NCBI RefSeq assembly: GCF_958431955.1 | Contig: NZ_CAUASN010000054.1 | Location: 1-10,174 of the forward strand | DNA from: an uncultured Adlercreutzia sp. | GTDB lineage: Bacteria > Actinomycetota > Coriobacteriia > Coriobacteriales > Eggerthellaceae | Length of the DNA: 10,174 nt | Direction: 5' to 3' | In this document: positions 1-5,834 of the stretch, one piece after another | Layout: the number at the start of each line of letters is the position of its first letter | How positions within the stretch are numbered: the first letter of the stretch is position 1 | Made by a program: the position numbers and the translations under genes | Notes under the pieces: model-generated | The model's database searches: none | Told to the model about the DNA's origin: nothing | The model's input: the letters and a program-made list of their open reading frames with translations, nothing else

Positions 1-30
1 GAACGCTGGGGCGGCGGGGCGGAAGGCATC

Positions 31-483
31 ATGGGAAGACTCGTGCACCAGTTCATGAAGTTCGGCGTCGTGGGCGTGGCCGCCTTCGTCATCGACTACG
101 GCCTCATGGTGGCCCTCACCGAGCTCGCGGGTGTGGAGTACCTCCTGTCCGCCACCATCTCCTTCACCGTCTCGGTCGTCTTCAACTACCTGGCCTCCAT
201 GCGCTACGTGTTCACCCACAAAGAGGGGCTCTCGCGCCGCCGCGAGTTCGTCATCTTCGTGGTGCTGTCGGTCATCGGGCTCGGCATCAACGACCTGCTC
301 ATGTTCGTGGGCACCTCCCTGGCCGGCATCAGCTACCTCATCACCAAGATCGCCGCGACGGCCATCGTGATGGTGTACAACTTCGTCACCCGCAAGAAGT
401 TCCTCGACGCCGGCCCGGGCGCCGCGGACGCCTACGCCGGCGCCGACGACGGCGAGGCGTCGCCGGTCGCCCTGCGCGGATAG
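31..483 (+). CDS. GtrA-family four-helix membrane protein
   Basis: Predicted 150-residue integral membrane protein of the GtrA family. Known members are small four-helix proteins linked to transfer of polyprenyl-phosphate-bound sugars across the membrane during cell-surface glycan or teichoic-acid decoration. Four hydrophobic segments are visible at about residues 11-31, 38-62, 72-98 and 100-122. The family's Phe-Asn-Tyr-Leu stretch follows helix 2, and a Tyr-Asn-Phe-Val-Thr-Arg-Lys-Lys stretch ends helix 4. The Ala/Asp/Gly-rich tail (about 128-150) is not part of the domain. The start places the KFGVVG motif near the N-terminus as usual, but the frame stays open to the left edge, so an earlier start is possible. 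The next gene begins 8 bases after the stop, suggesting co-transcription with the lipid kinase. The substrate cannot be told from sequence; the family call is firm. Confidence 0.85.
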   Translation: MGRLVHQFMKFGVVGVAAFVIDYGLMVALTELAGVEYLLSATISFTVSVVFNYLASMRYVFTHKEGLSRRREFVIFVVLSVIGLGINDLLMFVGTSLAGISYLITKIAATAIVMVYNFVTRKKFLDAGPGAADAYAGADDGEASPVALRG

Positions 484-491
484 CGACGGCC

Positions 492-1406
492 ATGGACGGG
501 ATCATCGCGCTCATCGCCAACCCGGCGGCCCAGAACGGCCGCGGGGCCTGGGCGGCCGTGGAGGCCGCCAGCCACCTGCGCGCTCGGGTGGGCGACGCGG
601 GCTTCCGGCTGCTGCTCACCGAGCGGCCGGGGCACGCCACCGAGCTTGCGGCCCAGCTGGGGCCCGAGGTGGGCCTCGTGGCGGCTCTGGGGGGCGACGG
701 CATCGTGAGCGAGGTGGCCGCCGGGCTCATGGAGCGCCCCCGCGCCTCCCGCCCGGCCCTCGGCGTCATCCCCGCCGGCTCCGGCAACGACTACGCCGCC
801 ACGTTGGGCATGGCCTCGGCCATTCCGAAGGCCATCGACCAGATCCTGGAGCTGCGAACCGGCCCGGCCGACGTGGGCCGGGTGAACGGGCGCTACTTCG
901 TGGAGACGCTCTCGTTCGGCCTGGACGCCGCCATCGCCCTGGACACCATGGAGCGCCGCGTGCGCACGGGGCGGGCTGGCACGCGCCTGTACCTTGAGAG
1001 CGCCGTCGACCAGCTGTTCCACCACCTGGACACCTACGGCTTCCGGCTCGAGACGGACGCCGGCGGGGTGGCCGGCTCCTGCTATCTCTTCGCCGTGCAG
1101 ATCGGCCCCACCTACGGCGGCCACTTCCGCATCACGCCGAAGGCCGCCATCGACGACGGGCTTCTCGACCTGTGCTGGGCCACCCCGACGCTCTCCCCGC
1201 GCCGGGCCCTCGCGGTGCTGCTCGCCGCGCGCTTCGGGCGCCATGTCGGCAACGAGCACATCCACTTCGAGCGCGCCGACTCCCTGACGCTGTCCTTCGA
1301 CCGCGAGCCCCCGGCCCAGATCGACGGCGAGAAGCTGGAGGGGAGCCGGTTTTCCGTGGAGTGCGTGCCCGACGCCCTCACCGTCGTCTTCGGCGGGAGG
1401 CGGTAG
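492..1406 (+). CDS. Diacylglycerol kinase family lipid kinase (YegS/DagK-like)
   Basis: A 304-residue soluble lipid kinase, the usual length for the family, which phosphorylates diacylglycerol or a related lipid with ATP at the inner membrane face. The N-terminal catalytic domain shows NP at residues 10-11 followed by GRG at 16-18, the nucleotide-binding GGDG at 67-70 leading into IVSEVAAGL, and PAGSGNDYA at about 94-102. The C-terminal beta-rich half has GGHFRITPKA near 209-218, DDGLLDL near 221-227 and a late DGE at about 278-280, all typical. The start is 8 bases after the GtrA stop and has only a weak ribosome site, so translation may be coupled to GtrA. In Gram-positive bacteria such enzymes recycle diacylglycerol released during lipoteichoic acid synthesis; that role here is inference. 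Lipid specificity (diacylglycerol, phosphatidylglycerol or other) cannot be assigned. Confidence 0.88.
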   Translation: MDGIIALIANPAAQNGRGAWAAVEAASHLRARVGDAGFRLLLTERPGHATELAAQLGPEVGLVAALGGDGIVSEVAAGLMERPRASRPALGVIPAGSGNDYAATLGMASAIPKAIDQILELRTGPADVGRVNGRYFVETLSFGLDAAIALDTMERRVRTGRAGTRLYLESAVDQLFHHLDTYGFRLETDAGGVAGSCYLFAVQIGPTYGGHFRITPKAAIDDGLLDLCWATPTLSPRRALAVLLAARFGRHVGNEHIHFERADSLTLSFDREPPAQIDGEKLEGSRFSVECVPDALTVVFGGRR

Positions 1407-1554
1407 GGAAGCCCCGTTCCTTCGGATCGTCCGCTGCTCGACGGAGGCGGGGCCGGGCGTGGGCTCGCGCAGCTCTCGGGGCGGGCCGGTCGCGCCCTCG
1501 CGCGCCGCCCGTGGGGGATTTTGAGGTTTTGGGGCGCGTCCGCGAGAATTGCAC

Positions 1555-1560
1555 TATAAT
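1555..1560 (+). promoter_or_regulatory. -10 box (TATAAT) of the tRNA-Arg promoter
   Basis: A perfect consensus TATAAT lies 30 bases before the mature tRNA start, in an otherwise GC-rich gap. No good -35 hexamer sits at 16-18 bases upstream and there is no TGn extension. The predicted transcription start, about 1566-1569, would give a 5' leader of roughly 22-25 bases that RNase P must remove. Confidence 0.55.
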
Positions 1561-1574
1561 AGCCTGCGCCCGAT

Positions 1575-1593
1575 GAGGGCACCATGAGCCGCC
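1575..1593 (+). repeat. Upstream copy of the tRNA 3' end (direct repeat, left)
   Basis: These 19 bases match 1657-1675 at 18 positions. They include the acceptor 3' strand GAGGGC, the discriminator A and CCA, then TGA-CCGCC flanking sequence. The spacing between copies is exactly 82 bases. The copy lies in the predicted tRNA leader, and its GAGGGC (1575-1580) can pair with the tRNA 5' acceptor strand GCCCTC (1591-1596). Confidence 0.8.
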
Positions 1594-1666
1594 CTCGTAG
1601 CTCAGGGGATAGAGCACTTGCCTCCGGAGCAAGGTGCCGCAGGTTCGAATCCTGTCGAGGGCACCA
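1591..1666 (+). tRNA. tRNA-Arg (anticodon CCG), CCA encoded
   Basis: Complete cloverleaf read by eye. The acceptor stem GCCCTCG (1591-1597) pairs with CGAGGGC (1656-1662). The D-arm stems are GCTC (1600-1603) and GAGC (1612-1615). The anticodon stem CTTGC/GCAAG encloses loop CTCCGGA, giving anticodon CCG at 1624-1626, which reads the Arg codon CGG. The T arm GCAGG-TTCGAAT-CCTGT has one G-U pair. The discriminator base is A (1663) and CCA is encoded (1664-1666). CGG is a plausible codon in such a GC-rich genome. The gene has its own -10 box upstream and a rho-independent terminator 10 bases downstream, so it looks like a single-gene transcription unit. Confidence 0.95.
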
Positions 1667-1675
1667 TGAACCGCC
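1657..1675 (+). repeat. tRNA 3' end and flank (direct repeat, right)
   Basis: Partner of the repeat at 1575-1593, with one mismatch in 19 bases (A for G at the fourteenth position). It spans the functional 3' acceptor strand, the CCA and 9 bases of 3' flank. Confidence 0.8.
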
Positions 1676-1676
1676 A

Positions 1677-1706
1677 GGGCGGGCCGGCAGGTCCGCCCTT
1701 TTCTTT
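1677..1706 (+). terminator. Rho-independent terminator after tRNA-Arg
   Basis: The stem GGGCGGGCC (1677-1685) pairs with GGTCCGCCC (1690-1698) with one G-U pair around a GGCA loop, followed by TTTTCTTT. This gives nine pairs and a U-rich tail, placed right after the tRNA. Confidence 0.85.
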
Positions 1707-1769
1707 ACGGCGCGGAAGCGGGCCGCCGCACCCGCCGCACCCACGCCGCCCGCATCGAAGGAGACCCCC

Positions 1770-3086
1770 ATGACCGAGACCGTCCGCATCGACCGCATGA
1801 GCTACGGCAGCGCCGGGGTGGGCCGCCTGGCCGACGGCAAGACCGTGTTCGTCGACGGCGCGGTGCCCGGCGATGTGGCCGAGGTCCAGCTGCGCGAGGA
1901 GCGCCCCCGCTTCGCCCGCGCCTCGGTGTCGCGCCTGGTGGAGCCCTCGCCCGATCGCGTGGAGGCGCCCTGCGCGGCCGGCTGCGGCGGCTGCCCCTGG
2001 GCGGTGCTGGCCTACGGCGCGCAGCTCGCCGCCAAGCGCGCCAACGTGGTGGACGCCCTCGTGCGCACCGCGCGCCTGGACGCCGCGCGCGCCGAGGAGC
2101 TCGTGGCGCCCTGCGTCCCCTCGAAGCGCGAGTGGGGCTACCGCAACAAGCTGGAGCTGGCCTGCGGCGCCGATGAGGCCGGGCGCCTCGTCTTGGGCAT
2201 GCGGCCCGAGGGGGGCGACCGAATCGTGCCGCTCGACTCCTGCCCGCTCGCCAACCGGCTCATCGCCGGGGCCCCGAAGGCGCTGCGCGGGGCCCTCCGC
2301 TTCCTCGCAGGCAACGAGGATCTGGGCATCTACCGGGTGGGGGTGCGCGGCAGTCTGCGCACCAAGGACGTGGAGGTGGCCCTCTGGACGCCGCCCGGGC
2401 CCTTCCCGCGCGCCGCGGCCGCCAAGATGCTCGGCTCCGCCTGCAAGAACACCTCGCTCGTGCGCGTGCTCGCCGAGCCCGGGCGGGCCCGCAAGGTGAA
2501 GAAGGTGGAGGCGCTGTCGGGGAAGGGCTGCTGGGAGGAGGAGCTCTCGGGCGCCCGCTTCCTCACGAGCGCCCCGTCGTTCTTCCAGGTGAACACGGCC
2601 CAGGCCGAGAAGCTCGTCGAGCTGGTGCTCGAGGGGCTCGAGGTGGAGGAGGGCGACTACGTGGCCGACCTGTACGCCGGCGGGGGGACCTTCTCGGTGC
2701 CGCTTGCGGCGGCCGGGGCCGACGTGGTGGCCGTGGAGGCCGCCGGCTCCTCGGTGCGCGACCTGCGCCGCAACGCCGAGCGCGCGGGGGTCGAGATCGA
2801 GGTTGTGGGCGGAGACGCCGCCCGCGAGCTGCCCGATCTGGGGGATCTGGACGCGCTCGTGGTGGACCCGCCCCGCGCGGGCCTCGCCGACGGCGTGGTG
2901 GCCTCCATCGCCGAGGCCGCCCCGCGCCGCGTGGCCTACGTCAGCTGCGACCCCGCCACCTGGGCCCGCGACGTCGCCCGCTTCGAGGAGGAGGGCTACC
3001 GCTTGGCCCGCGCCACCCCCGTCGACCTGTTCCCCCAGACCTACCATGTGGAAGTGGTTAGCATTTTCGAGCGAACTCGCCGCTAA
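1770..3086 (+). CDS. rlmD: Class I SAM-dependent RNA (uracil-5-)methyltransferase, TrmA/RlmD family
   Basis: A 438-residue RNA m5U methyltransferase that would methylate C5 of a uridine in 23S rRNA (RlmC/RlmD/RlmCD-type) or tRNA. The N-terminal TRAM domain covers about residues 1-58. A cysteine set C68, C72, C75 (in CAAGCGGC) plus C158 fits the [4Fe-4S] site of RlmD-type enzymes. The C-terminal methyltransferase domain shows FFQVN (271-275), the SAM loop DLYAGGGTF (300-308), DPPRAGL (366-372) and the catalytic Cys393 in SCDP, with HVEVV near the end supplying the usual Glu. The first cysteine spacing is Cx3C rather than the Cx5C I know from E. coli RlmD. ATG 1770 is chosen because GAAGGAG lies just upstream; the frame is open back to 1584, but that extension translates the tRNA. 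The target uridine cannot be decided from sequence, so the symbol is provisional. Confidence 0.88.
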   Translation: MTETVRIDRMSYGSAGVGRLADGKTVFVDGAVPGDVAEVQLREERPRFARASVSRLVEPSPDRVEAPCAAGCGGCPWAVLAYGAQLAAKRANVVDALVRTARLDAARAEELVAPCVPSKREWGYRNKLELACGADEAGRLVLGMRPEGGDRIVPLDSCPLANRLIAGAPKALRGALRFLAGNEDLGIYRVGVRGSLRTKDVEVALWTPPGPFPRAAAAKMLGSACKNTSLVRVLAEPGRARKVKKVEALSGKGCWEEELSGARFLTSAPSFFQVNTAQAEKLVELVLEGLEVEEGDYVADLYAGGGTFSVPLAAAGADVVAVEAAGSSVRDLRRNAERAGVEIEVVGGDAARELPDLGDLDALVVDPPRAGLADGVVASIAEAAPRRVAYVSCDPATWARDVARFEEEGYRLARATPVDLFPQTYHVEVVSIFERTRR

Positions 3087-3088
3087 TT

Positions 3089-3097
3089 TGCTAGAAT
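3089..3097 (+). promoter_or_regulatory. Extended -10 promoter (TGCTAGAAT) for the cyclophilin gene
   Basis: TG at 3089-3090, one base, then TAGAAT at 3092-3097 form an extended -10 element starting two bases after the methyltransferase stop codon. No -35 match is needed for such elements and none is obvious. Transcription would start at about 3103-3106, giving a leader of some 75 bases before the cyclophilin ATG. Confidence 0.5.
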
Positions 3098-3107
3098 CGT
3101 TCCCCGT

Positions 3108-3164
3108 ATGCGAAGATGCGAATCGAGGTGCGCATGCCGGCCTGCCCGGCGGCCGCCGCAGTGA
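3108..3164 (+). other. Possible 18-codon leader ORF (Arg/Cys-rich)
   Basis: ATG at 3108 opens a short frame encoding MRRCESRCACRPARRPPQ and ending at TGA 3162-3164, 16 bases before the cyclophilin ATG. It has no ribosome site, but the predicted transcription start is only a few bases upstream, so it could be translated from a nearly leaderless message. Six Arg and three Cys in 18 residues are notable, but Arg is common in any GC-rich frame. The element is speculative. Confidence 0.2.
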
Positions 3165-3180
3165 GGAAAAGGAGGGCCCC

Positions 3181-3711
3181 ATGGCTCTGTACACCCCCGA
3201 GTACCAGCCCACCGGCGAGGAGATCGCCGTCATCAACACCTCCAAGGGCACCATCCGCGTGCAGCTGGCCGGCGCCGACGCCCCCATCCACGTGGGCAAC
3301 TTCGTCGAGCTGGCCCAGAAGGGCTTCTACGACGGGTTGAAGTTCCACCGCTACGTGCCGGGCTTCGTCATCCAGGGCGGCTGCCCGAACACCCGCGAGG
3401 CCACGCCCGAGCAGGTGGCCGCCGGCCGCGCGCCGGGCATGGCTCCCTTCGGCACCGGCAACCCGGGCTACTCCATCAAGGAGGAGTTCACCACCAACCC
3501 CAACAACAAGCACGAGGACGGCGCGCTGGCCATGGCCCGCTCCATGGACCCGAACTCCGCCGGCTCCCAGTTCTACCTGTGCCTGGGCCCCCAGCACAAC
3601 CTCGACTCCGGCTACACCGTGTTCGGCCAGACCATCGAGGGCAAGGACGTCATCGGGCAGCTGCGCGCCGGCGACGTCATCGAGTCCGTCACCATCGAGA
3701 ACGCCGCCTAG
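3181..3711 (+). CDS. Peptidyl-prolyl cis-trans isomerase, cyclophilin type
   Basis: A 176-residue single-domain cyclophilin that catalyses cis-trans isomerisation of X-Pro bonds and assists protein folding. Active-site residues are recognisable: FHRYVPGFVIQGG (55-67) supplies the catalytic Arg57, Phe62 and Gln65; LAMARSMDPNSAGSQFY (116-132) covers the substrate pocket; HNLDSGYTVFGQ (139-150) forms the last conserved block. Like many bacterial cyclophilins it has no Trp at the cyclosporin-contact position in that block. There is no signal peptide, so it is cytoplasmic. The start is set by a strong AAGGAGG at 3169-3175. It has its own promoter after the methyltransferase gene and a stable hairpin after its stop. 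Family identity is certain; the client proteins are unknown. Confidence 0.95.
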   Translation: MALYTPEYQPTGEEIAVINTSKGTIRVQLAGADAPIHVGNFVELAQKGFYDGLKFHRYVPGFVIQGGCPNTREATPEQVAAGRAPGMAPFGTGNPGYSIKEEFTTNPNNKHEDGALAMARSMDPNSAGSQFYLCLGPQHNLDSGYTVFGQTIEGKDVIGQLRAGDVIESVTIENAA

Positions 3712-3720
3712 GACGCACTC

Positions 3721-3745
3721 CGCGCCGGGCCGACGGCTCGGCGCG
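3721..3745 (+). terminator. Stable hairpin after the cyclophilin gene, no U tract
   Basis: CGCGCCGGGCC (3721-3731) pairs with GGCTCGGCGCG (3735-3745): 11 pairs with one G-U around a GAC loop. No run of T follows, so it may be a partial terminator, a processing site or a 3' stabiliser between this gene and the TPR gene. Confidence 0.5.
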
Positions 3746-3786
3746 CCGCACCGATTCCTGCAAGAAAGACCGAGCGAAGGACATCT

Positions 3787-5166
3787 ATGAACAACGAGTT
3801 ATTCGACCGAGCGAATGAGCGCTACCGTCTGAGGGACTACCGCGGCGCGCTGATGACGTTCACGGAATGCTTGCAGGACACGAACTTCCCCCTGGCCCCC
3901 GGCGAGATGGGCCTTCTGTACCACCAGATCGGCAACTGCCTGGTGAAGCTGAAGAACCCGCGCGAGGCCATCCAGGCCTACAGCCAGGCCACGGCCGACC
4001 CGGCCTACGGCGCGCTCGGCACCGTGGAGTGCAACCTCGGCATGGCCTATGCCTCGCTGCGCGACTACGACAACGCCATCCGCTACTTCGAGAAGTCCGT
4101 CACCGACGACACCAACCCCACGCCCTACAAGTCCTACATGGGCATGGGCAACGCCCTCATGAAGCTCGGCAAGTCCGCCGAGGCCGGCGTCGCCTTCCGC
4201 GAGGCGGCCCTTGATGAGGCCAACCCTGATCCCACCAAGGCGCTCTTGAACCTGGGCGTGTGCTTCATGGCCCTGAACCGCCCGGCCGACGCCGTGGCCT
4301 CCTACGAGAGCGCCATGCAGTTCGACATGCAGCCGGCCACCCGCAACAAGCTGCAGGCCTCGCTCGGCCAGGCCTACGTGGCCTGCGGCCAGATGGAGAA
4401 GGCCGTGCACGCCTTCGAGGAGGCCATCGCCGACAAGACTTACTTCCTGTCCGATTCCGCCAGCGTCGACTACCAGCGCGCCGTGGGCGCCGTGGCCCAG
4501 GGCACGTCCGAGCAGAACCAGGCCACCCAGGTGCTCCAGCTCGCCGACATGTCCGGCCTCGACGTGGCCGCCGACGGCTCGAGCGTCTACGACGCGGAGG
4601 TCTACGAGGGCGAGGCATCCGAGCCCTTCTACTACGACGAGCCCTACGAGGTGGACCCGGCGAGCTTCCCTGGCTACGTGGGCGCCTACGACAACGTGGA
4701 CAACGACCGCTTCTTCACCGCTACCGACGCTGAGCTCGAGCAGTGGTCGCGCGGCCTGGCCAAACAGGACCGCAAGCGCCGCAACGTGGGCCTGAAGATT
4801 TTGCTGTTCTTCGTCGTGGTCGTGGTGCTGGCCGCCGCCGCGGGCGTGTTCGCCTACACCCAGGGCTACGGGTACCCCACCCAGGAGGACGTGGTGAAGA
4901 CCATGTTCGCCGACCCGGCCGCCGCGCCCGGCGCCGTGTTCGCCTCCAGCGTGGACGCCTCCAAGGCCGCCGCCATGCTCGACCCGGTGGTCGCCGACGC
5001 GAACGTGTCCATCGACGGCGTGAACCGCTCCATGGGCGACTCCACCGTCTACGCCACCGCCTCCACCGAGGAGGGCGGCCAGGTCACCTACAAGGTGTCG
5101 CTGGCCCGCGACGGCATCGGCTGGAAGGTCACCAACGTCGAGCTGTACTTCCCGAGCCAGAGCTAG
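3787..5166 (+). CDS. TPR-repeat protein with a single membrane anchor
   Basis: A 459-residue protein of unknown specific function. About six tetratricopeptide repeats lie at residues 9-32, 42-74, 78-111, 114-149, 151-180 and 187-219, with typical AIQAYSQA- and NAIRYFEKS-like helix B ends; such repeats build a protein-binding superhelix. A 65-residue acidic, Tyr-rich linker (about 255-320) follows. Next come a basic KQDRKRR (325-332 region) and one hydrophobic helix at about 335-357. By the positive-inside rule the TPR part is cytoplasmic and the last 100 residues, which I do not recognise, lie outside the cell. There is no signal peptide. The start is set by GAAGGA at 3776-3781. It sits between cyclophilin and Ndk genes, so it may be a scaffold for envelope or folding machinery, but that is only inference. 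Confidence 0.8.
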   Translation: MNNELFDRANERYRLRDYRGALMTFTECLQDTNFPLAPGEMGLLYHQIGNCLVKLKNPREAIQAYSQATADPAYGALGTVECNLGMAYASLRDYDNAIRYFEKSVTDDTNPTPYKSYMGMGNALMKLGKSAEAGVAFREAALDEANPDPTKALLNLGVCFMALNRPADAVASYESAMQFDMQPATRNKLQASLGQAYVACGQMEKAVHAFEEAIADKTYFLSDSASVDYQRAVGAVAQGTSEQNQATQVLQLADMSGLDVAADGSSVYDAEVYEGEASEPFYYDEPYEVDPASFPGYVGAYDNVDNDRFFTATDAELEQWSRGLAKQDRKRRNVGLKILLFFVVVVVLAAAAGVFAYTQGYGYPTQEDVVKTMFADPAAAPGAVFASSVDASKAAAMLDPVVADANVSIDGVNRSMGDSTVYATASTEEGGQVTYKVSLARDGIGWKVTNVELYFPSQS

Positions 5167-5191
5167 CGGCCCGGCCCCATCCCGGCATTAC

Positions 5192-5220
5192 CGGCCCGTC
5201 GCCCCGTGCGCGGGCCGTTT
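5192..5220 (+). terminator. Weak terminator-like hairpin between TPR gene and ndk
   Basis: CGGCCCG (5192-5198) pairs with CGGGCCG (5211-5217) around a 12-base loop and is followed by only TTT. The T run is short, so read-through into ndk is likely, and no convincing separate ndk promoter is visible. Confidence 0.4.
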
Positions 5221-5253
5221 GCATGAACGACCCCGTATCTTGAAAGGACATCC

Positions 5254-5658
5254 ATGGCTATCCAGCAGACCTACTCCATGATCAAGCCCGACGGCGTGCG
5301 CAACGGCCACATCGGCGAGATCATCAACCGCTTCGAGCGCGCTGGCCTCACCATCGAGCGCATGGAGCTCGGCATGGTCACCCCCGATCAGGCGGCCGCC
5401 AACTACGCCGAGCACGAGGGTAAGCCCTTCTACGACGGCCTCATCGCCTACATCACCTCCGGCCCCGTGGTGAAGATGGTCGTCTCCGGCGAGGGCGCGG
5501 TGGCGAAGTGCCGCTCGCTCATGGGCGCCACCAACCCGGCCGAGGCCGCTCCGGGCACCATCCGTGGCGATTTCGGCCTCATCATGGACGAGAACGTCAT
5601 CCACGGCTCCGACAGCCCCGAGTCCGCCGAGCGCGAGATCGGCATCTTCTTCAACTAG
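5254..5658 (+). CDS. ndk: Nucleoside diphosphate kinase
   Basis: A 134-residue Ndk, about the normal bacterial length. It transfers the gamma-phosphate of ATP to other (d)NDPs through a phosphohistidine, balancing nucleotide pools in the cytoplasm. The catalytic His117 lies in NVIHGSDS (114-121), the family signature. MIKPDGV (9-15), GATNP (91-95) and PGTIRGDFG (100-108) complete the nucleotide site. The start is set by GAAAGGA at 5242-5248; the bases AAGGACATC before the ATG are identical to those before the upstream TPR gene. A strong terminator follows, so ndk ends this housekeeping unit. Identification is certain. Confidence 0.97.
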   Translation: MAIQQTYSMIKPDGVRNGHIGEIINRFERAGLTIERMELGMVTPDQAAANYAEHEGKPFYDGLIAYITSGPVVKMVVSGEGAVAKCRSLMGATNPAEAAPGTIRGDFGLIMDENVIHGSDSPESAEREIGIFFN

Positions 5659-5679
5659 AGAAGACTGCGTCGACGCCGC

Positions 5680-5728
5680 AAAGCCCCGCCGCGCCGTTTA
5701 CCGGCGTCGCGGGGCTTTTCTTTTCTTC
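5680..5728 (+). terminator. Strong rho-independent terminator after ndk
   Basis: The 17-base arm starting AAAGCCCCGC (5680-5696) pairs with the arm ending GCGGGGCTTT (5702-5718), with two mismatches, around a TTTAC loop. TTTTCTTTTCTT runs on from the stem. It separates ndk from the hydrogenase operon; the A-rich 5' arm could let it act in both directions, though no gene converges on it. Confidence 0.9.
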
Positions 5729-5834
5729 ATCTGGTTTTTCGGCCGTCAGGCGACCTGCCGTCGCGCAAGGGCCTCCAAGCGGTTACCATAGGGCAAAGGA
5801 GAAGACCCAGGGAACCAAAGGAACTCGATCGCCT

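Noticed and set aside
1407..1554. Terminator for the lipid kinase gene in the GCCCCG (1411-1416) / CGGGGC (1448-1453) inverted repeat
   Set aside because: The stem is short with a large, poorly paired interior and has no T run; in such GC-rich DNA this is expected by chance. I see nothing else in this gap before the tRNA promoter.
1584..1769. N-terminal extension of the methyltransferase frame back to ATG 1584
   Set aside because: It translates straight through the tRNA-Arg (the familiar CRRFESCRGH artefact) and through the terminator; the start at 1770 has a good ribosome site and gives the normal TRAM-domain start.
1112..1798. Minus-strand frames over the tRNA with DSNLRHLAPEASALS- and GFEPAAPCSGGK-like peptides
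   Set aside because: These are well-known spurious translations of the antisense strand of tRNA genes, not proteins.
2704..3180. Fusion of a methyltransferase shadow frame with the cyclophilin (335-codon frame)
   Set aside because: The cyclophilin fold is complete from ATG 3181, which has a strong ribosome site; the upstream part is an out-of-frame reading of the methyltransferase.
3778..5252. Shared AAGGACATC before the TPR gene and ndk as a regulatory motif
   Set aside because: It is most simply two similar ribosome binding sites; nine bases with a purine-rich core are not evidence of common control.
5784..5789. TACCAT as -10 box of the hydrogenase operon promoter
   Set aside because: It fits the loose TANNNT pattern and the position is plausible, but there is no acceptable -35 and no TG extension, so I cannot support it. 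The operon needs some promoter between 5729 and 5834.
5508..5834. Extension of HydB upstream to ATG 5508
   Set aside because: It would overlap ndk out of frame and cross its strong terminator; HydB homology begins at the ATG at 5835.
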